Source of the DNA: JBDTRY01 sp039931435
Lineage (GTDB): Bacteria > Acidobacteriota > Thermoanaerobaculia > Gp7-AA8
DNA length: 39,755 bases
Reading direction: 5' to 3'
NCBI GenBank assembly: GCA_039931435.1
Contig: JBDTRY010000011.1
Coordinates: 1-39,755 of the forward strand
Below the pieces are notes generated by a model. That model worked only from the letters and a program-made list of their open reading frames with translations, did not search any database and was not told where the DNA came from. Below are positions 1 through 8,076 of this stretch, in pieces. Position 1 is the first letter of the stretch; each line of letters starts with the position of its first letter. Both the position numbers and the translations under genes were made by a program.

Positions 1-113
1 AAGCGGTCCGCGCCAGGAACTGGAAAGAGATCGCGCGCCGCGTGTCGCTCGCCACCGGCATCGTCATGGCTCGAGGAGTAACGCCCGTCGACATCGGGTC
101 GGTGGTGCACTGA
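1..113 (+). CDS. C-terminal end of an unidentified protein (cut by window edge)
   Basis: An open frame runs from the window edge (first full codon at 3) to a TGA at 111-113 and encodes about 36 residues. It ends in a segment around residues MARGVTPVDIGS. The next gene starts only four bases after this stop on the same strand, which suggests the two are co-transcribed. I do not recognise the family from so short a tail. Codon use looks like that of the neighbouring genes. Confidence 0.5.
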   Translation, partial: AVRARNWKEIARRVSLATGIVMARGVTPVDIGSVVH

Positions 114-117
114 TTCC

Positions 118-597
118 ATGCTCCTGCTGATCACTCTCGTTCTCAGCACCTTTCCCTCTGCGTCGAGAACGGCCTGGATGGAACCCGCATCCTTTCATCT
201 CACGATCGGGATGGCGCAATCCCAGGTGACGGCCAAGCTTGCCGAACAGGGTTGGAGCCTTCACAAAGGGAAGATCGAAAACGAGCACTTCATCGAGTAT
301 GACCAGGGCAAGACGGTCACACTCGTGTTCTCGCAGGACAAGCTTTCCTCTGCACGATTCGAGTTCGTCGACTTCGTTCCCGAGGTCAAGGCCGCCTTCG
401 CCGAGCAGCGGAAATCGCTCAGGCACAATTACGGATTACCGCTCGTTCGAGGGAATGGCAATACGCTGATCTACGACTTGCCCGATGTGAGCATCTTCGC
501 CGTGCTCTCGACGAATCCTAAGGATGAGTTCGGAAAGAAGGGCCTTGGCTTTTTCGTCGTTCGCTACTTCGTCTCGCCGCCGCTCCCGGCAGAGTAA
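118..597 (+). CDS. Small exported protein of unknown function
   Basis: 159 residues. The N-terminus has a hydrophobic stretch (MLLLITLVLS) that looks like a short signal peptide, so export to the periplasm is inferred. The rest is a compact soluble domain with alternating hydrophobic and charged residues, including a segment resembling small SmpA/BamE-like or beta-lactamase-inhibitor-like folds (IGMAQSQVTAKLAEQGW: a short helix after a beta strand). That resemblance is weak and I do not assign a family. The start lies four bases after the previous stop and no strong ribosome site is seen, which fits translational coupling. The 3' end overlaps the convergent propeller gene by 34 bases. Confidence 0.65.
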   Translation: MLLLITLVLSTFPSASRTAWMEPASFHLTIGMAQSQVTAKLAEQGWSLHKGKIENEHFIEYDQGKTVTLVFSQDKLSSARFEFVDFVPEVKAAFAEQRKSLRHNYGLPLVRGNGNTLIYDLPDVSIFAVLSTNPKDEFGKKGLGFFVVRYFVSPPLPAE

Positions 598-2474
598 GTG
601 GGCTCCAGGCCAGTGCTGCTTCCGGCGTAGATGAATACTCCCTGCCCACCCGTACCAAGGTAGAAGCGGCCCGAGTGAAACGGATCCTCGGCGATCGCGG
701 CAATCTCGAGCGAGTGGCCAGGGAGAGGAACAGTTTTCCACGAGTCCCCTGAGGCTCTGAAGAGATCGGTAGCGTCCCGGGAGGTCAGATACACACCCCG
801 CCCCAGGGCATCGCCGCTTTCGAGAACGGAGGCGAAGGCCAGCTTCGGTGAGGAAACGCTGTGCCAGTGGCGCTGAGCATCGACATGACCCGATTGCACT
901 CCCTGAACACCGGCAACGACGACCAGCTCCCGATTCCCCTCGGTACTCACGGCAAGAGTCCTTCCCTTTTCCGGCCCGCCGGAGATCGAGCTCCAGCCCG
1001 CACCATCGAAGACAAGCATGCCCGTCTCCGTGAGTGCGTACAGAGCGCGCTTGCCATCGATGGTACCGAGGGCGATGTCCGCCGTTCTTCCTTTGGCGTC
1101 GCCCAGGCGATACCAGCTCTTTCCAGCGTCTTTCGAGGTGAGCACGCCCTCGGAGCTGGCAGCGAAGAGGCGGACCTGGTTGAACTGCAGAATCTTGTCG
1201 ACGCGAACCGGCACCATCTGCGGCTCGGAATGTGTCCAGACTTTTCCGTCATCGCTCCAGAAGACTCCCTGCTCGGTTCCCACTAGAAACTTCGGCTCGG
1301 CGTCATGACGTACGGCGATGCACAAGACCTCGGGAAGTTTCGTCTCGTTCAGTCTGTCCCAGGTCTGGCCGCTGTTCGCGGACTGGTAGATTCCGGAGGC
1401 GCGTCCGCCAAAAAGAACTGCTGCGAAAATCCGTCCACTGACGTCCGGGTCCACGGCCAGGGAGGCGATTCGAACGTTGCGGAGTCCGTGGCTCGATCGC
1501 TGAAACGTCTTGCCCTTGTCCTGGGAAACGTAGATTCCGTCGCCTTCGGTGGCCACGACGATCCTGTTGGGGCGGCCTTTGTGCAGGACGACGGCGTTGA
1601 CTACGAAATCCTCGCCGGAGATCAACTCCCATCCCTGGCCTGAGTCCGAAGTGCGATAAAGGCCGGCGACGGAACCAGCGTAGATCGAATGGGAATCCGT
1701 GGGGTCGATTGCCACCGATTGGATGCGACGGTTGTTGAAGCCGTTCTTGTACCGTGTCCACTGGTTCCCGCGATTGGCGGAGCTGTACACCCAGCCGCAC
1801 GTGGAGAGCCAGACGCTGTCCGGATTGGCGGGGTCGATGTTGATGGTGAAAACATCGGTGTCGAGCACCATGCCCTGATCGATTTTGACCCAGGTGGCAC
1901 CGCCGTCGTCTGTTCGCCACGCCTGGCGCCAGGTTCCGACATAGAGGCGGTTGTCGTCGCGCGGGTCGACAGCGAGGGATTCGACGTTCTCGCGGTCCGA
2001 TATCTGCGTCCAGGTCTGGCCGGAGTCGCGGCTGCGATAAACCCCTGTAAGGCCTCCGACGAAGAGGACCTCCGGATTCCGGGAATCGACGGCCATGGCC
2101 CGGACCGAGAATTCTTCCAGGCCGGCGTCGCGACGGCTCCAGGTTTTTCCCCCGTCAGCGGAGACGGCGATAACACCGCCACCCCACAGACCCCAGCACG
2201 CCGCCCAGACGCGACCGTAACGGTCAACCACGAGATTGTCGACAACGTACCCGGGAAAGGGCACGCCGTCTCGCGGGTTCGACCAGAACCTGCCACCGTC
2301 GGAAGAAATGTAGACTTCGCCCTGGCTGGTTCCGAGAAAGAGTGTGTCGGGGTTTCGCGGGTCCGCGACGAGCGCGCGGACGTCCGCTCCGAACAGGCCT
2401 CCCCGGCTCCAGCCGGCGAAGCCTGTGGACGCTGCCATGAAGACGATGATGATGAAGAGAATTGGTTTACGCAT
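564..2474 (-). CDS. Secreted Asp-box (BNR) repeat beta-propeller protein
   Basis: About 636 residues with an N-terminal signal peptide (MRKPILFIIIVFMAASTGFAG). Around ten Asp-box motifs of the form S-x-D-x-G-x-T-W recur at intervals, for example SSDGGRFW, SADGGKTW, SRDSGQTW, TDDGGATW, TSDSGQGW and SKDAGKSW. This is the pattern of sortilin/VPS10-like and YCF48-like propellers. Asp boxes are structural, and no sialidase Arg triad or other catalytic set is evident, so an extracellular binding or scaffold role is inferred rather than glycosidase activity. A GTG two codons upstream (2480) is possible, but the ATG at 2474 is preceded at a suitable distance by AGGGTGGGA. It is transcribed towards the small exported gene and overlaps its 3' end. 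Confidence 0.85.
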   Translation of the reverse strand: MRKPILFIIIVFMAASTGFAGWSRGGLFGADVRALVADPRNPDTLFLGTSQGEVYISSDGGRFWSNPRDGVPFPGYVVDNLVVDRYGRVWAACWGLWGGGVIAVSADGGKTWSRRDAGLEEFSVRAMAVDSRNPEVLFVGGLTGVYRSRDSGQTWTQISDRENVESLAVDPRDDNRLYVGTWRQAWRTDDGGATWVKIDQGMVLDTDVFTINIDPANPDSVWLSTCGWVYSSANRGNQWTRYKNGFNNRRIQSVAIDPTDSHSIYAGSVAGLYRTSDSGQGWELISGEDFVVNAVVLHKGRPNRIVVATEGDGIYVSQDKGKTFQRSSHGLRNVRIASLAVDPDVSGRIFAAVLFGGRASGIYQSANSGQTWDRLNETKLPEVLCIAVRHDAEPKFLVGTEQGVFWSDDGKVWTHSEPQMVPVRVDKILQFNQVRLFAASSEGVLTSKDAGKSWYRLGDAKGRTADIALGTIDGKRALYALTETGMLVFDGAGWSSISGGPEKGRTLAVSTEGNRELVVVAGVQGVQSGHVDAQRHWHSVSSPKLAFASVLESGDALGRGVYLTSRDATDLFRASGDSWKTVPLPGHSLEIAAIAEDPFHSGRFYLGTGGQGVFIYAGSSTGLEPTYSAGSGGETK

Positions 2475-2502
2475 TCCCACCCTGCCGAGACGATCTTGAT
2501 GA

Positions 2503-2527
2503 CCGGCAGGAGCAATTCCCCTGCCGG
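2503..2527. other. GC-rich hairpin in the leader of the propeller gene
   Basis: An 8-bp perfect stem, CCGGCAGG against CCTGCCGG, encloses a 9-base loop. It lies about 29 bases upstream of the propeller start on the minus strand. There is no T-tract on either strand, so it is not an intrinsic terminator. It may be an mRNA 5' structure or a protein-binding site; the sequence gives no further clue. Confidence 0.35.
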
Positions 2528-2625
2528 ATGATTGTAGCCGTGGCCGCTGAGGATGTCTCAGCTCGCACCGCTCAACTCTCCTCTATTATCATGGCGACCT
2601 TGTCGCACGCCGCCACTGATAACCC

Positions 2626-3231
2626 ATGAAATTGATTCTCGCTTCCGCCTCTCCCCGCAGACGCGAGCTTCTCACTGGCGTTGGTCTGACCTTCGAGGTC
2701 ATCCCCAGCGCAGTCGAGGAAATCCGGGAAAGCGGCGAAACGGTGAGCGAATACGTATCTCGTCTGTCGCTGGAGAAGGCCCGCGAGGTGGCCCGGCGGC
2801 ACGCCAACGCCTGGATCATCGGGGCCGATACAGTCGTTCACATCGATGGTGTGATTCTCGAAAAGCCCCGTGACGAGGCGGAGGCCAGGGAGATGCTGCA
2901 GCGAATCAGCGGACGGGAACACACCGTGTATTCGGGGCTGACACTCTATCGGGACGATCCGAGGTACAGCCAGACTGCTACGGTTCAGACCAGGGTGCGC
3001 ATGATCCCGCTCGAGCCCGGCCAGATCGCCTGGTACGTCCAGACCGGTGAACCGCTGGACAAGGCCGGCGCGTATGCAGTGCAGGGTATCGGAGGAATGT
3101 TCATCGAGACTATCGACGGAAATTATACGAATGTCGTCGGGCTTCCTCTTTCGACGCTGCTGGCAATGATGCAGCGCGCTGGCATCGACCCCCTTCGGCA
3201 CGGCCTCGGCGCCGATCCGGCCGTAGAATAG
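2626..3231 (+). CDS. maf: Maf family nucleoside triphosphate pyrophosphatase
   Basis: 201 residues, the usual size for Maf. The diagnostic N-terminal SASPRRRELL is at residues 7-16, the GADT motif at about 66-69, EKP at about 79-81, SGREHTVYSG in the middle and DKAGAYAVQG near 145. Family members hydrolyse non-canonical or modified nucleoside triphosphates to monophosphates (house-cleaning; dTTP/UTP or m7GTP-type subfamilies). The subfamily cannot be fixed here. No strong ribosome site precedes the ATG. The next gene follows after 38 bases on the same strand, so the two probably share a transcript. Confidence 0.93.
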   Translation: MKLILASASPRRRELLTGVGLTFEVIPSAVEEIRESGETVSEYVSRLSLEKAREVARRHANAWIIGADTVVHIDGVILEKPRDEAEAREMLQRISGREHTVYSGLTLYRDDPRYSQTATVQTRVRMIPLEPGQIAWYVQTGEPLDKAGAYAVQGIGGMFIETIDGNYTNVVGLPLSTLLAMMQRAGIDPLRHGLGADPAVE

Positions 3232-3269
3232 CGGTTCAGATTGCGGACGATCGGGCCGCTGGAGAGACC

Positions 3270-4796
3270 ATGAGCTCTGCTTCAAAAGTTGGAATTTTCA
3301 TGCTGGCAATTCTGGGCGTTCTGGGATTCTTCACCTTGAAGGTCGAGGACATCTCTCTGCGTCACGGCCCGACGAAAGTGGTGACGGCAATCTTCGATTC
3401 GGTAGCCGGACTGGATGAGAAATCCACAGTCCGCGTTGCCGGAGTGCGCAAAGGCAAGGTCACCGACGTCCAACTCACTTCAGACGGCAAGGCGCTGGTG
3501 ACCATGAAGGTCGATGGCGACGTGCAACTGCGCCAGGGAGCCGTGGCCCGAATCGCTGACCTGGGACTGCTCGGCGAAAAATTCGTGGAACTCGATACCG
3601 GACGTCCGGATGGTCCCGTACTGCCGGAAAAGGAAGGCCAGACCATGCTTTCCGGCAGTCAGAATCCGAACATCAGCAGCGTCACTTCGCAGGTCGCCGA
3701 CATCGCCACCGACGTGAAAGCGATCACCGCATCACTTCGCGGCGCGATCGGCGGACAAACGGGCGAGAAGCGGCTCGACGACATCGTCGAGAACGTTCGC
3801 CAGATCACCGCCCAGGTGCGGCTGCTCATCGCCGCAAATCAGGGAAACATCAACGCCAGCGCCGAAAACATCCGGGCCATCACGGACAACCTGCGCATGG
3901 AGATCCCGACGATCGCGCGTTCCATCGACGCTCTGGCGGGGCAGATGGGCGGTGCGGTCGGCGAGAACCGGCAGGACTTGCGGGCCATCATCGAGAACCT
4001 CCGCGGCCTTTCCGCGGACCTGCGCGTGACCGCAACCAACCTGAACTCGATCACCGGGCAGGTGAAGTCCGGTGAAGGAACCGTCGGCAAACTCCTCTAC
4101 AACGACGAAGCACACGACCGGCTGATCGGTGCACTGAGTTCGGTGGAGAGCGGCGTGAACGAGTTGAAATCCACGCTGGGCAGAGTGAACAAGTTGCAGC
4201 TCGACGTCGGATTGAATGGTGAGTATCAGGCAGGTTTGCCCGTCGACGAAGGCAGACCCGGCTTCGATACCCGCGCGAGAAGCGCCCTGAAACTGGACCT
4301 CGTGCCCGACCCTGAGAAGAACCGCTTCTATCATATTGAGGCCGTCAGTCTTCCGCGCGGAAAACAGAGTGAGCGGATCACCGATACCACCGTCACCAAT
4401 CCTGATACGGGAGAAACGTCCAGGACCATCGAGGATCGCACTCGTTTCGAGCGCGGCTTCGCCGTCTCCGCGCAGGTCGGGTGGAAACTGGACGACGTGA
4501 ACCTCCGGCTGGGGCTTTTCGAATCGACAGGAGGGATCGGGGCCGACTACAAAGTCAACGACCGCGTTCTGGTCACCGGCGAAGCCTACGATTTCGGCAA
4601 GGCCCGTGATCCGAATCCACATCTTCGAGTAACTGGCGAATACATCTTCCGCAAACAGAAGCCGAACTTCCCGCAGCTGTTCTTTTCAACCGGCGTCGAC
4701 AATCCACTGAACGACACGGGATTCATCCTCGGGGGAGGAATCCGCTGGAGCGACAGCGATCTGAAATACCTGTTGGGAAGCGTACCGATCAAATGA
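3270..4796 (+). CDS. MlaD/MCE-domain lipid transport protein with barrel-like C-terminal domain
   Basis: 508 residues. One N-terminal transmembrane helix (about 7-24) anchors it in the inner membrane. It is followed by a single MCE domain (about 36-115, including GLDEKSTVRVAGVRKGKV and LGLLGEKFVEL), as in MlaD and other phospholipid-trafficking shuttles. Residues about 130-300 are polar and helical with an MCE-tail character (repeated asparagine- and isoleucine-rich heptads, VGKLLYNDEAHDRL). The last 200 residues are rich in alternating strands (LQLDVGLNGEYQAG, GFAVSAQVGWKL, LRVTGEYIFRK, GFILGGGIRW), resembling an outer-membrane or barrel-like domain. No MlaE/MlaF partner is in the window. 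A GGAG ribosome site lies five bases before the ATG. The barrel interpretation is mine. Confidence 0.85.
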   Translation: MSSASKVGIFMLAILGVLGFFTLKVEDISLRHGPTKVVTAIFDSVAGLDEKSTVRVAGVRKGKVTDVQLTSDGKALVTMKVDGDVQLRQGAVARIADLGLLGEKFVELDTGRPDGPVLPEKEGQTMLSGSQNPNISSVTSQVADIATDVKAITASLRGAIGGQTGEKRLDDIVENVRQITAQVRLLIAANQGNINASAENIRAITDNLRMEIPTIARSIDALAGQMGGAVGENRQDLRAIIENLRGLSADLRVTATNLNSITGQVKSGEGTVGKLLYNDEAHDRLIGALSSVESGVNELKSTLGRVNKLQLDVGLNGEYQAGLPVDEGRPGFDTRARSALKLDLVPDPEKNRFYHIEAVSLPRGKQSERITDTTVTNPDTGETSRTIEDRTRFERGFAVSAQVGWKLDDVNLRLGLFESTGGIGADYKVNDRVLVTGEAYDFGKARDPNPHLRVTGEYIFRKQKPNFPQLFFSTGVDNPLNDTGFILGGGIRWSDSDLKYLLGSVPIK

Positions 4797-4836
4797 CGGC
4801 TCCTGGAGGGCGTTCATTAGAAGGATCACGCAAGCT

Positions 4837-4952
4837 GTCATCCTGAAGCGTCGAGCGAAGGATCTCTTCTAGCTTCCCATTTGCCATTCGCAATGAGGGG
4901 CACGATTCTCGTTGACGAGATCCTTCGGTCGCTGCGCTCCCTCAAGGATGAC
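4837..4952 (+). repeat. Asymmetric intergenic palindromic repeat, copy 1
   Basis: The left arm begins GTCATCCTGA and continues AGCGTCGAGCGAAGGATCTC. The right arm ends GAGATCCTTCGGTCGC...CTCAAGGATGAC, an imperfect inverse with a few extra bases. The roughly 50-base centre contains CTTCCC, TGCCA and ATTCTCGTTGA, which recur in the other copies (7337, 33687, 39604). It sits between the convergent 3' ends of the MCE gene and ddl. It could fold into one long hairpin in RNA and act on both genes' transcript ends. Confidence 0.9.
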
Positions 4953-4984
4953 AAGTTCTCCAGACCCCGCAAAAACGAAGGGTG

Positions 4985-5010
4985 TGTCATAGGAAGCGTC
5001 GAGCGAAGGA
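4985..5010 (+). repeat. Isolated left half-arm of the palindromic repeat
   Basis: GTCATAGGAAGCGTCGAGCG plus AAGGAC resembles the left arm of copy 1 with small changes, but no matching right arm follows before the ddl stop. It looks like a decayed or truncated second unit directly after copy 1. Confidence 0.6.
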
Positions 5011-5055
5011 CCCTCCCGGCTGCGACTCTCCGCTCGCCACGACGGCCGCAGGCCC

Positions 5056-6153
5056 TCAGGTGAGCCGCTTTACCTCATCGAACCAGCTCATCATCCCCAC
5101 GAACCGGTCCTGCCGCGACTGCCAGCGCTGGATGGCGAGATCCACGAGGCGTTCGATCAGCCGGGGATAAGGAAGGCCGGAGGCTTCCCAGAGCTTCGGA
5201 TACATCGAGATCCGTGTGAAGCCCGGAATGGTGTTGATCTCGTTCACGAGAACCTGCCCGGACGTTCGCTCGATGAAAAAGTCCACACGTGCGTATCCTG
5301 ACGCTCCGATAGCCTTGAAGGCCTTCGCGCCCATCTCTCTGATCTCGGCGATCTTCTCCGGAGGAAGGTCGGCAGGGATGACGAGACTGGACTTGTCCTC
5401 GATGTACTTGTCCTCGTAGTCGTAGAACTCCCGCCCCAGAACGATTTCGCCGGGCAGCGACACTTCCGGCGTCTCGTTTCCGAGGACCGATACCTCGACC
5501 TCGCGGGCATCGATCCCCTCCTCGATGAGAATTTTCTCGTCGAAGCGAAAGGCCTTGGCTACCGCCGCATCCAGTTCCGCGATCGTTTTCACCTTGGAGA
5601 CTCCGACGGACGATCCTGCATTTGCAGGCTTGACGAAGAAAGGAAGCATCAACCGCGCTTCAACCCGATCGAGAATACTCTGGCGCTCGTCCCGCCAGTC
5701 TAAAGTCGAAGCCGTGACCTGCCGGACGATGGGCAGACCGGCGGTGGCAAATGCCGCTTTCATGAACCATTTATCCATACCTACGGCGGAGGCGGTGACA
5801 CCGCTTCCGACGCAGGGCAGATCCAGCATTTCCAGGTAACCCTGGAGGGTTCCGTCCTCTCCCGTGGTGCCGTGAATCAAAGGAAAAACCGCATCGGGCC
5901 GATGTTCCCTTATCCACATCTCGAACGAGAACGATGCCGGAGCTGCGCCGGCGCGGAACGAAGCGCCGTCCAGAATGGCCATGCTGCCGGCCGGGTCCAG
6001 AAATTGACCGTCGCGCCGGATGCAGACAGGAATGATGTTCAACCGGGCAGGATCCGCGGCAGCGCGGACCGAGCGTGCCGAGAGGGTGGAAACGTCGTGC
6101 TCGGCGCTGCGGCCGCCGAACAGCAGGACTACGTCCAGTTTCTTGTCAGCCAT
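5056..6153 (-). CDS. ddl: D-alanine--D-alanine ligase
   Basis: 365 residues. It makes the D-Ala-D-Ala dipeptide for peptidoglycan with ATP in the cytoplasm. Visible hallmarks are the N-terminal FGGRSAEHDVS (residues 12-22), IHGTTGEDGTLQG near 100, the ATP-grasp loop KPANAGSSVGVSK, the EFYDYEDKY segment seen in D-Ala-specific ligases, and the metal-binding NEINTIPGFT near the C-terminus. The ATG at 6153 has GGAG eight bases upstream and gives the normal MADKKLDVVLLFGG start, so the longer open frame to 6186 is not used. It faces the MCE gene, with repeat copy 1 between them. Confidence 0.96.
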   Translation of the reverse strand: MADKKLDVVLLFGGRSAEHDVSTLSARSVRAAADPARLNIIPVCIRRDGQFLDPAGSMAILDGASFRAGAAPASFSFEMWIREHRPDAVFPLIHGTTGEDGTLQGYLEMLDLPCVGSGVTASAVGMDKWFMKAAFATAGLPIVRQVTASTLDWRDERQSILDRVEARLMLPFFVKPANAGSSVGVSKVKTIAELDAAVAKAFRFDEKILIEEGIDAREVEVSVLGNETPEVSLPGEIVLGREFYDYEDKYIEDKSSLVIPADLPPEKIAEIREMGAKAFKAIGASGYARVDFFIERTSGQVLVNEINTIPGFTRISMYPKLWEASGLPYPRLIERLVDLAIQRWQSRQDRFVGMMSWFDEVKRLT

Positions 6154-6412
6154 CGAGTTTTCTCCGTGAATACCTCGCAGGGCCACTTCAATTTCTGAGC
6201 CGGGTCGGACCTCTTGATCAGTATGTTCAAAGACCCTTGCTCGATGGAAGCCCGGCTGATCGAGGTTTCCGCAAGAGATCTGACTTGGCGGTTTCGGGGC
6301 TGGATTGTTCCATTTTGACGTGTGATCGACGGCAACTGGCGGGAAGACCAGTGGGCTGATAGAATTGCGGAAATTCCGACAAAACCGAAGCCGCTGACAA
6401 GGGGAGATTGCG

Positions 6413-6823
6413 ATGAGCCAGATTCCACCTGCCGTTCCACCCTCGATGCCACCTCCTGGAGGAACCTACCAGCCGCCACCTCCACCACCTCCCGGAACCG
6501 CGGGCGGTGACCGAACCCTCATGGTGATCCTGGCCTACCTCGGGATCCTGGCGCTGATCCCGCTGCTCGTGAAAAAGGACGACCGCGAAGTGCAATGGCA
6601 CGCCAAGAATGGTCTGGCCATTTTCGTCGGCTACATCATCGTGGCCATCGCCTGGTGGATCATCAATTACTTCATGCCCGCCAGCATCGGTTGCGCGCTG
6701 AGTTTCGTTGGCTGCGCCATCTGGCTCGCTTACCTGGTGATCATCATCATGGCCATCATGAAAGCACTCAAAGGTGAACGACTTCGTGTTCCGGGCGTCA
6801 GCGACTTCGCCGACCGGATGTAG
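6413..6823 (+). CDS. Proline-rich small membrane protein (DUF4870-like)
   Basis: 136 residues. The first 32 are a proline-rich, disordered cytoplasmic tail with a run of seven prolines. About three hydrophobic segments follow (LMVILAYLGILALIPLLV, GLAIFVGYIIVAIAWWIINYF, IGCALSFVGCAIWLAYLVII). The stretch VKKDDREVQWHAKNG between the first two is typical of DUF4870/Tic20-like proteins, whose function is unknown. AGGGGAGA is well placed before the ATG. The next gene, 46 bases downstream, has the same layout of a polyproline tail then helices, and the pair shares one terminator. Confidence 0.85.
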   Translation: MSQIPPAVPPSMPPPGGTYQPPPPPPPGTAGGDRTLMVILAYLGILALIPLLVKKDDREVQWHAKNGLAIFVGYIIVAIAWWIINYFMPASIGCALSFVGCAIWLAYLVIIIMAIMKALKGERLRVPGVSDFADRM

Positions 6824-6869
6824 AATCCGCCGGAACCGCTCAGTTTTTTAACCGAGAAGGAGAGAACCT

Positions 6870-7220
6870 ATGGAAAGCAATATGCCCGACGGAGCGTACA
6901 CGCCGCCTCCGCCGCCTCCCGGATCGCCGGTGCCGCCCTCGGGCGGTGGCGCTCTCGTCTACCCCACTACTCCGCCGAAGGACCCGATCCTGGTCATGGT
7001 CCTGAACCTTCTGCTGCTGGGATGTGTCGGCTATTTCATCATCGGCCAGAAGCAGAAAGGCATCGTAGCCCTCGTCGTCTGGATACTCGGTCTCTTTTCC
7101 TGCGGCATCGTCTCCGGACTGCTGGCAGTGGCAACCGCCATCGACGGCTACATGCAGGCCCAGCAGCTTCAGGCCGGCTATCCCGTCGCCGAGTGGACCT
7201 TCTTCCAGGATCACCGCTGA
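6870..7220 (+). CDS. Proline-rich small membrane protein (TM2-like), partner of the preceding gene
   Basis: 116 residues. A 40-residue Pro/Gly-rich N-terminal tail (PPPPPPGSPVPPSGGG) precedes two predicted helices (ILVMVLNLLLLGCVGYFII and IVALVVWILGLFSCGIVSGLL). The turn between them, GQKQKG, and the following AIDGYMQAQQL recall TM2-domain proteins; this is a resemblance, not a firm assignment. GAAGGAGAG is an excellent ribosome site. It is the last gene before the intrinsic terminator at 7245, so it forms a short operon with its neighbour. Confidence 0.85.
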   Translation: MESNMPDGAYTPPPPPPGSPVPPSGGGALVYPTTPPKDPILVMVLNLLLLGCVGYFIIGQKQKGIVALVVWILGLFSCGIVSGLLAVATAIDGYMQAQQLQAGYPVAEWTFFQDHR

Positions 7221-7244
7221 TCGTTGTCAGCAATCTGAGTTGAG

Positions 7245-7271
7245 AAAGGCGCCCGCGAGGGCGCCTTTTTT
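7245..7271 (+). terminator. Intrinsic terminator after the two proline-rich genes
   Basis: A perfect stem AAAGGCGCCC / GGGCGCCTTT with a GCGA loop runs into a six-T tract at 7266-7271. It begins 24 bases after the stop of the second proline-rich gene. This is the clearest plus-strand terminator in the window. Confidence 0.93.
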
Positions 7272-7336
7272 GTGCTCGCCTAAGAGCTGCCCCGGCAGGA
7301 GCCGGTGTCGTAGCAATGACACGACTACCATGGCGT

Positions 7337-7450
7337 GTCATCCTGAAGCGTCGAGCGAAGGATCTCTTCTACCTTCCCGGGTGCCAGAGCGATGAAGGTA
7401 CCATTCTCGTTGATGAGATCCTTCGGTCGCTACGCTCCCTCAAGGATGAC
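7337..7450 (+). repeat. Asymmetric intergenic palindromic repeat, copy 2
   Basis: Same left arm (GTCATCCTGA, AGCGAAGGATCTC) and right arm (GAGATCCTTCGGTCGC, CTCAAGGATGAC) as copy 1, in the same orientation. The centre has CTTCCCGG, GTGCCA, ATGA and ATTCTCGTTGA. It lies between the terminator of the plus-strand pair and the 3' end of sufT, again a convergent position. Confidence 0.9.
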
Positions 7451-7494
7451 AATTCCTTCACGCGCGCAAGGGCCGGACTTCATGACCCGATCGG

Positions 7495-8043
7495 CTAATA
7501 CATGCCCAGTTGCAGCTTTGCCGCTTCGCTCATCATGCTGCGGTCCCAGGTCGGATCGAAAACGACCTGGACGTCCGCGTCCGTGACGCGTGGAAGGGTG
7601 AGGATTTTTCCGCGGACATCGTTGGCCAGAACCGGACCCATGCCGCAGCCGGGTGCAGTGAGCGTCATCTTCACGCCAACGTTGAAGGATCCATCCGCCT
7701 GAGGCGTGACCTCGCACTGATAGACCAGCCCAAGATCGACGATATTCACCGGGATCTCCGGATCGAAGCAGGTCTTGAGCTGATCCCAGACCAGCTTCTC
7801 GAGCTCTTCCGCGCTCACTTCCCCTTCGTGCTGAGGGCCTGCGGCAATCTCTTTTCCGAGCGCCTCTACTTCCTGACCGGCAACGCGAACCATCTGCCCG
7901 CGGTCCGTGACGACCGTGTAGGCTCCGCCGAGTGACTGCACGATGTTCACGACGGAGTTGGCCGGAATTTCGACTTCGTAACCGTACGGGATCTGCACTG
8001 CTTTCAGATCACGCGATGTTGTCACTTCTTCTCTCATGGACAT
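7495..8043 (-). CDS. sufT: SufT family iron-sulfur assembly protein
   Basis: 182 residues, the length expected for the long SufT form. An N-terminal domain of about 65 residues (AVQIPYGYEVEIPANS, GGAYTVVTDRGQMVRV) precedes a MIP18/DUF59 domain with CFDPEIPVNIVDLGLVY and the conserved TAPGCGMGP. Such proteins help mature or deliver Fe-S clusters; their exact step is unsettled. It is the last gene of the suf operon, 33 bases after sufU. The ATG at 8043 has GAGG four bases before it. The ATG at 8037 is an alternative with the same GAGG at ten bases, and the further open frame to a GTG at 8067 is unlikely. Confidence 0.92.
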   Translation of the reverse strand: MSMREEVTTSRDLKAVQIPYGYEVEIPANSVVNIVQSLGGAYTVVTDRGQMVRVAGQEVEALGKEIAAGPQHEGEVSAEELEKLVWDQLKTCFDPEIPVNIVDLGLVYQCEVTPQADGSFNVGVKMTLTAPGCGMGPVLANDVRGKILTLPRVTDADVQVVFDPTWDRSMMSEAAKLQLGMY

Positions 8044-8076
8044 AGAACCTCGATTCCTGATCGTCACCCCCGCAAA

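Noticed and set aside
1689..2531. A 280-residue plus-strand frame opposite the propeller gene
   Set aside because: It is antisense to strong Asp-box coding, has no ribosome site and shows no recognisable domain.
3732..4622. A 296-residue minus-strand frame inside the MCE gene
   Set aside because: Antisense shadow of a well-supported gene in high-GC DNA.
4837..5010. Possible CRISPR-like array
   Set aside because: Only one and a half palindromic units with unequal arms; no regular spacers and no cas genes.
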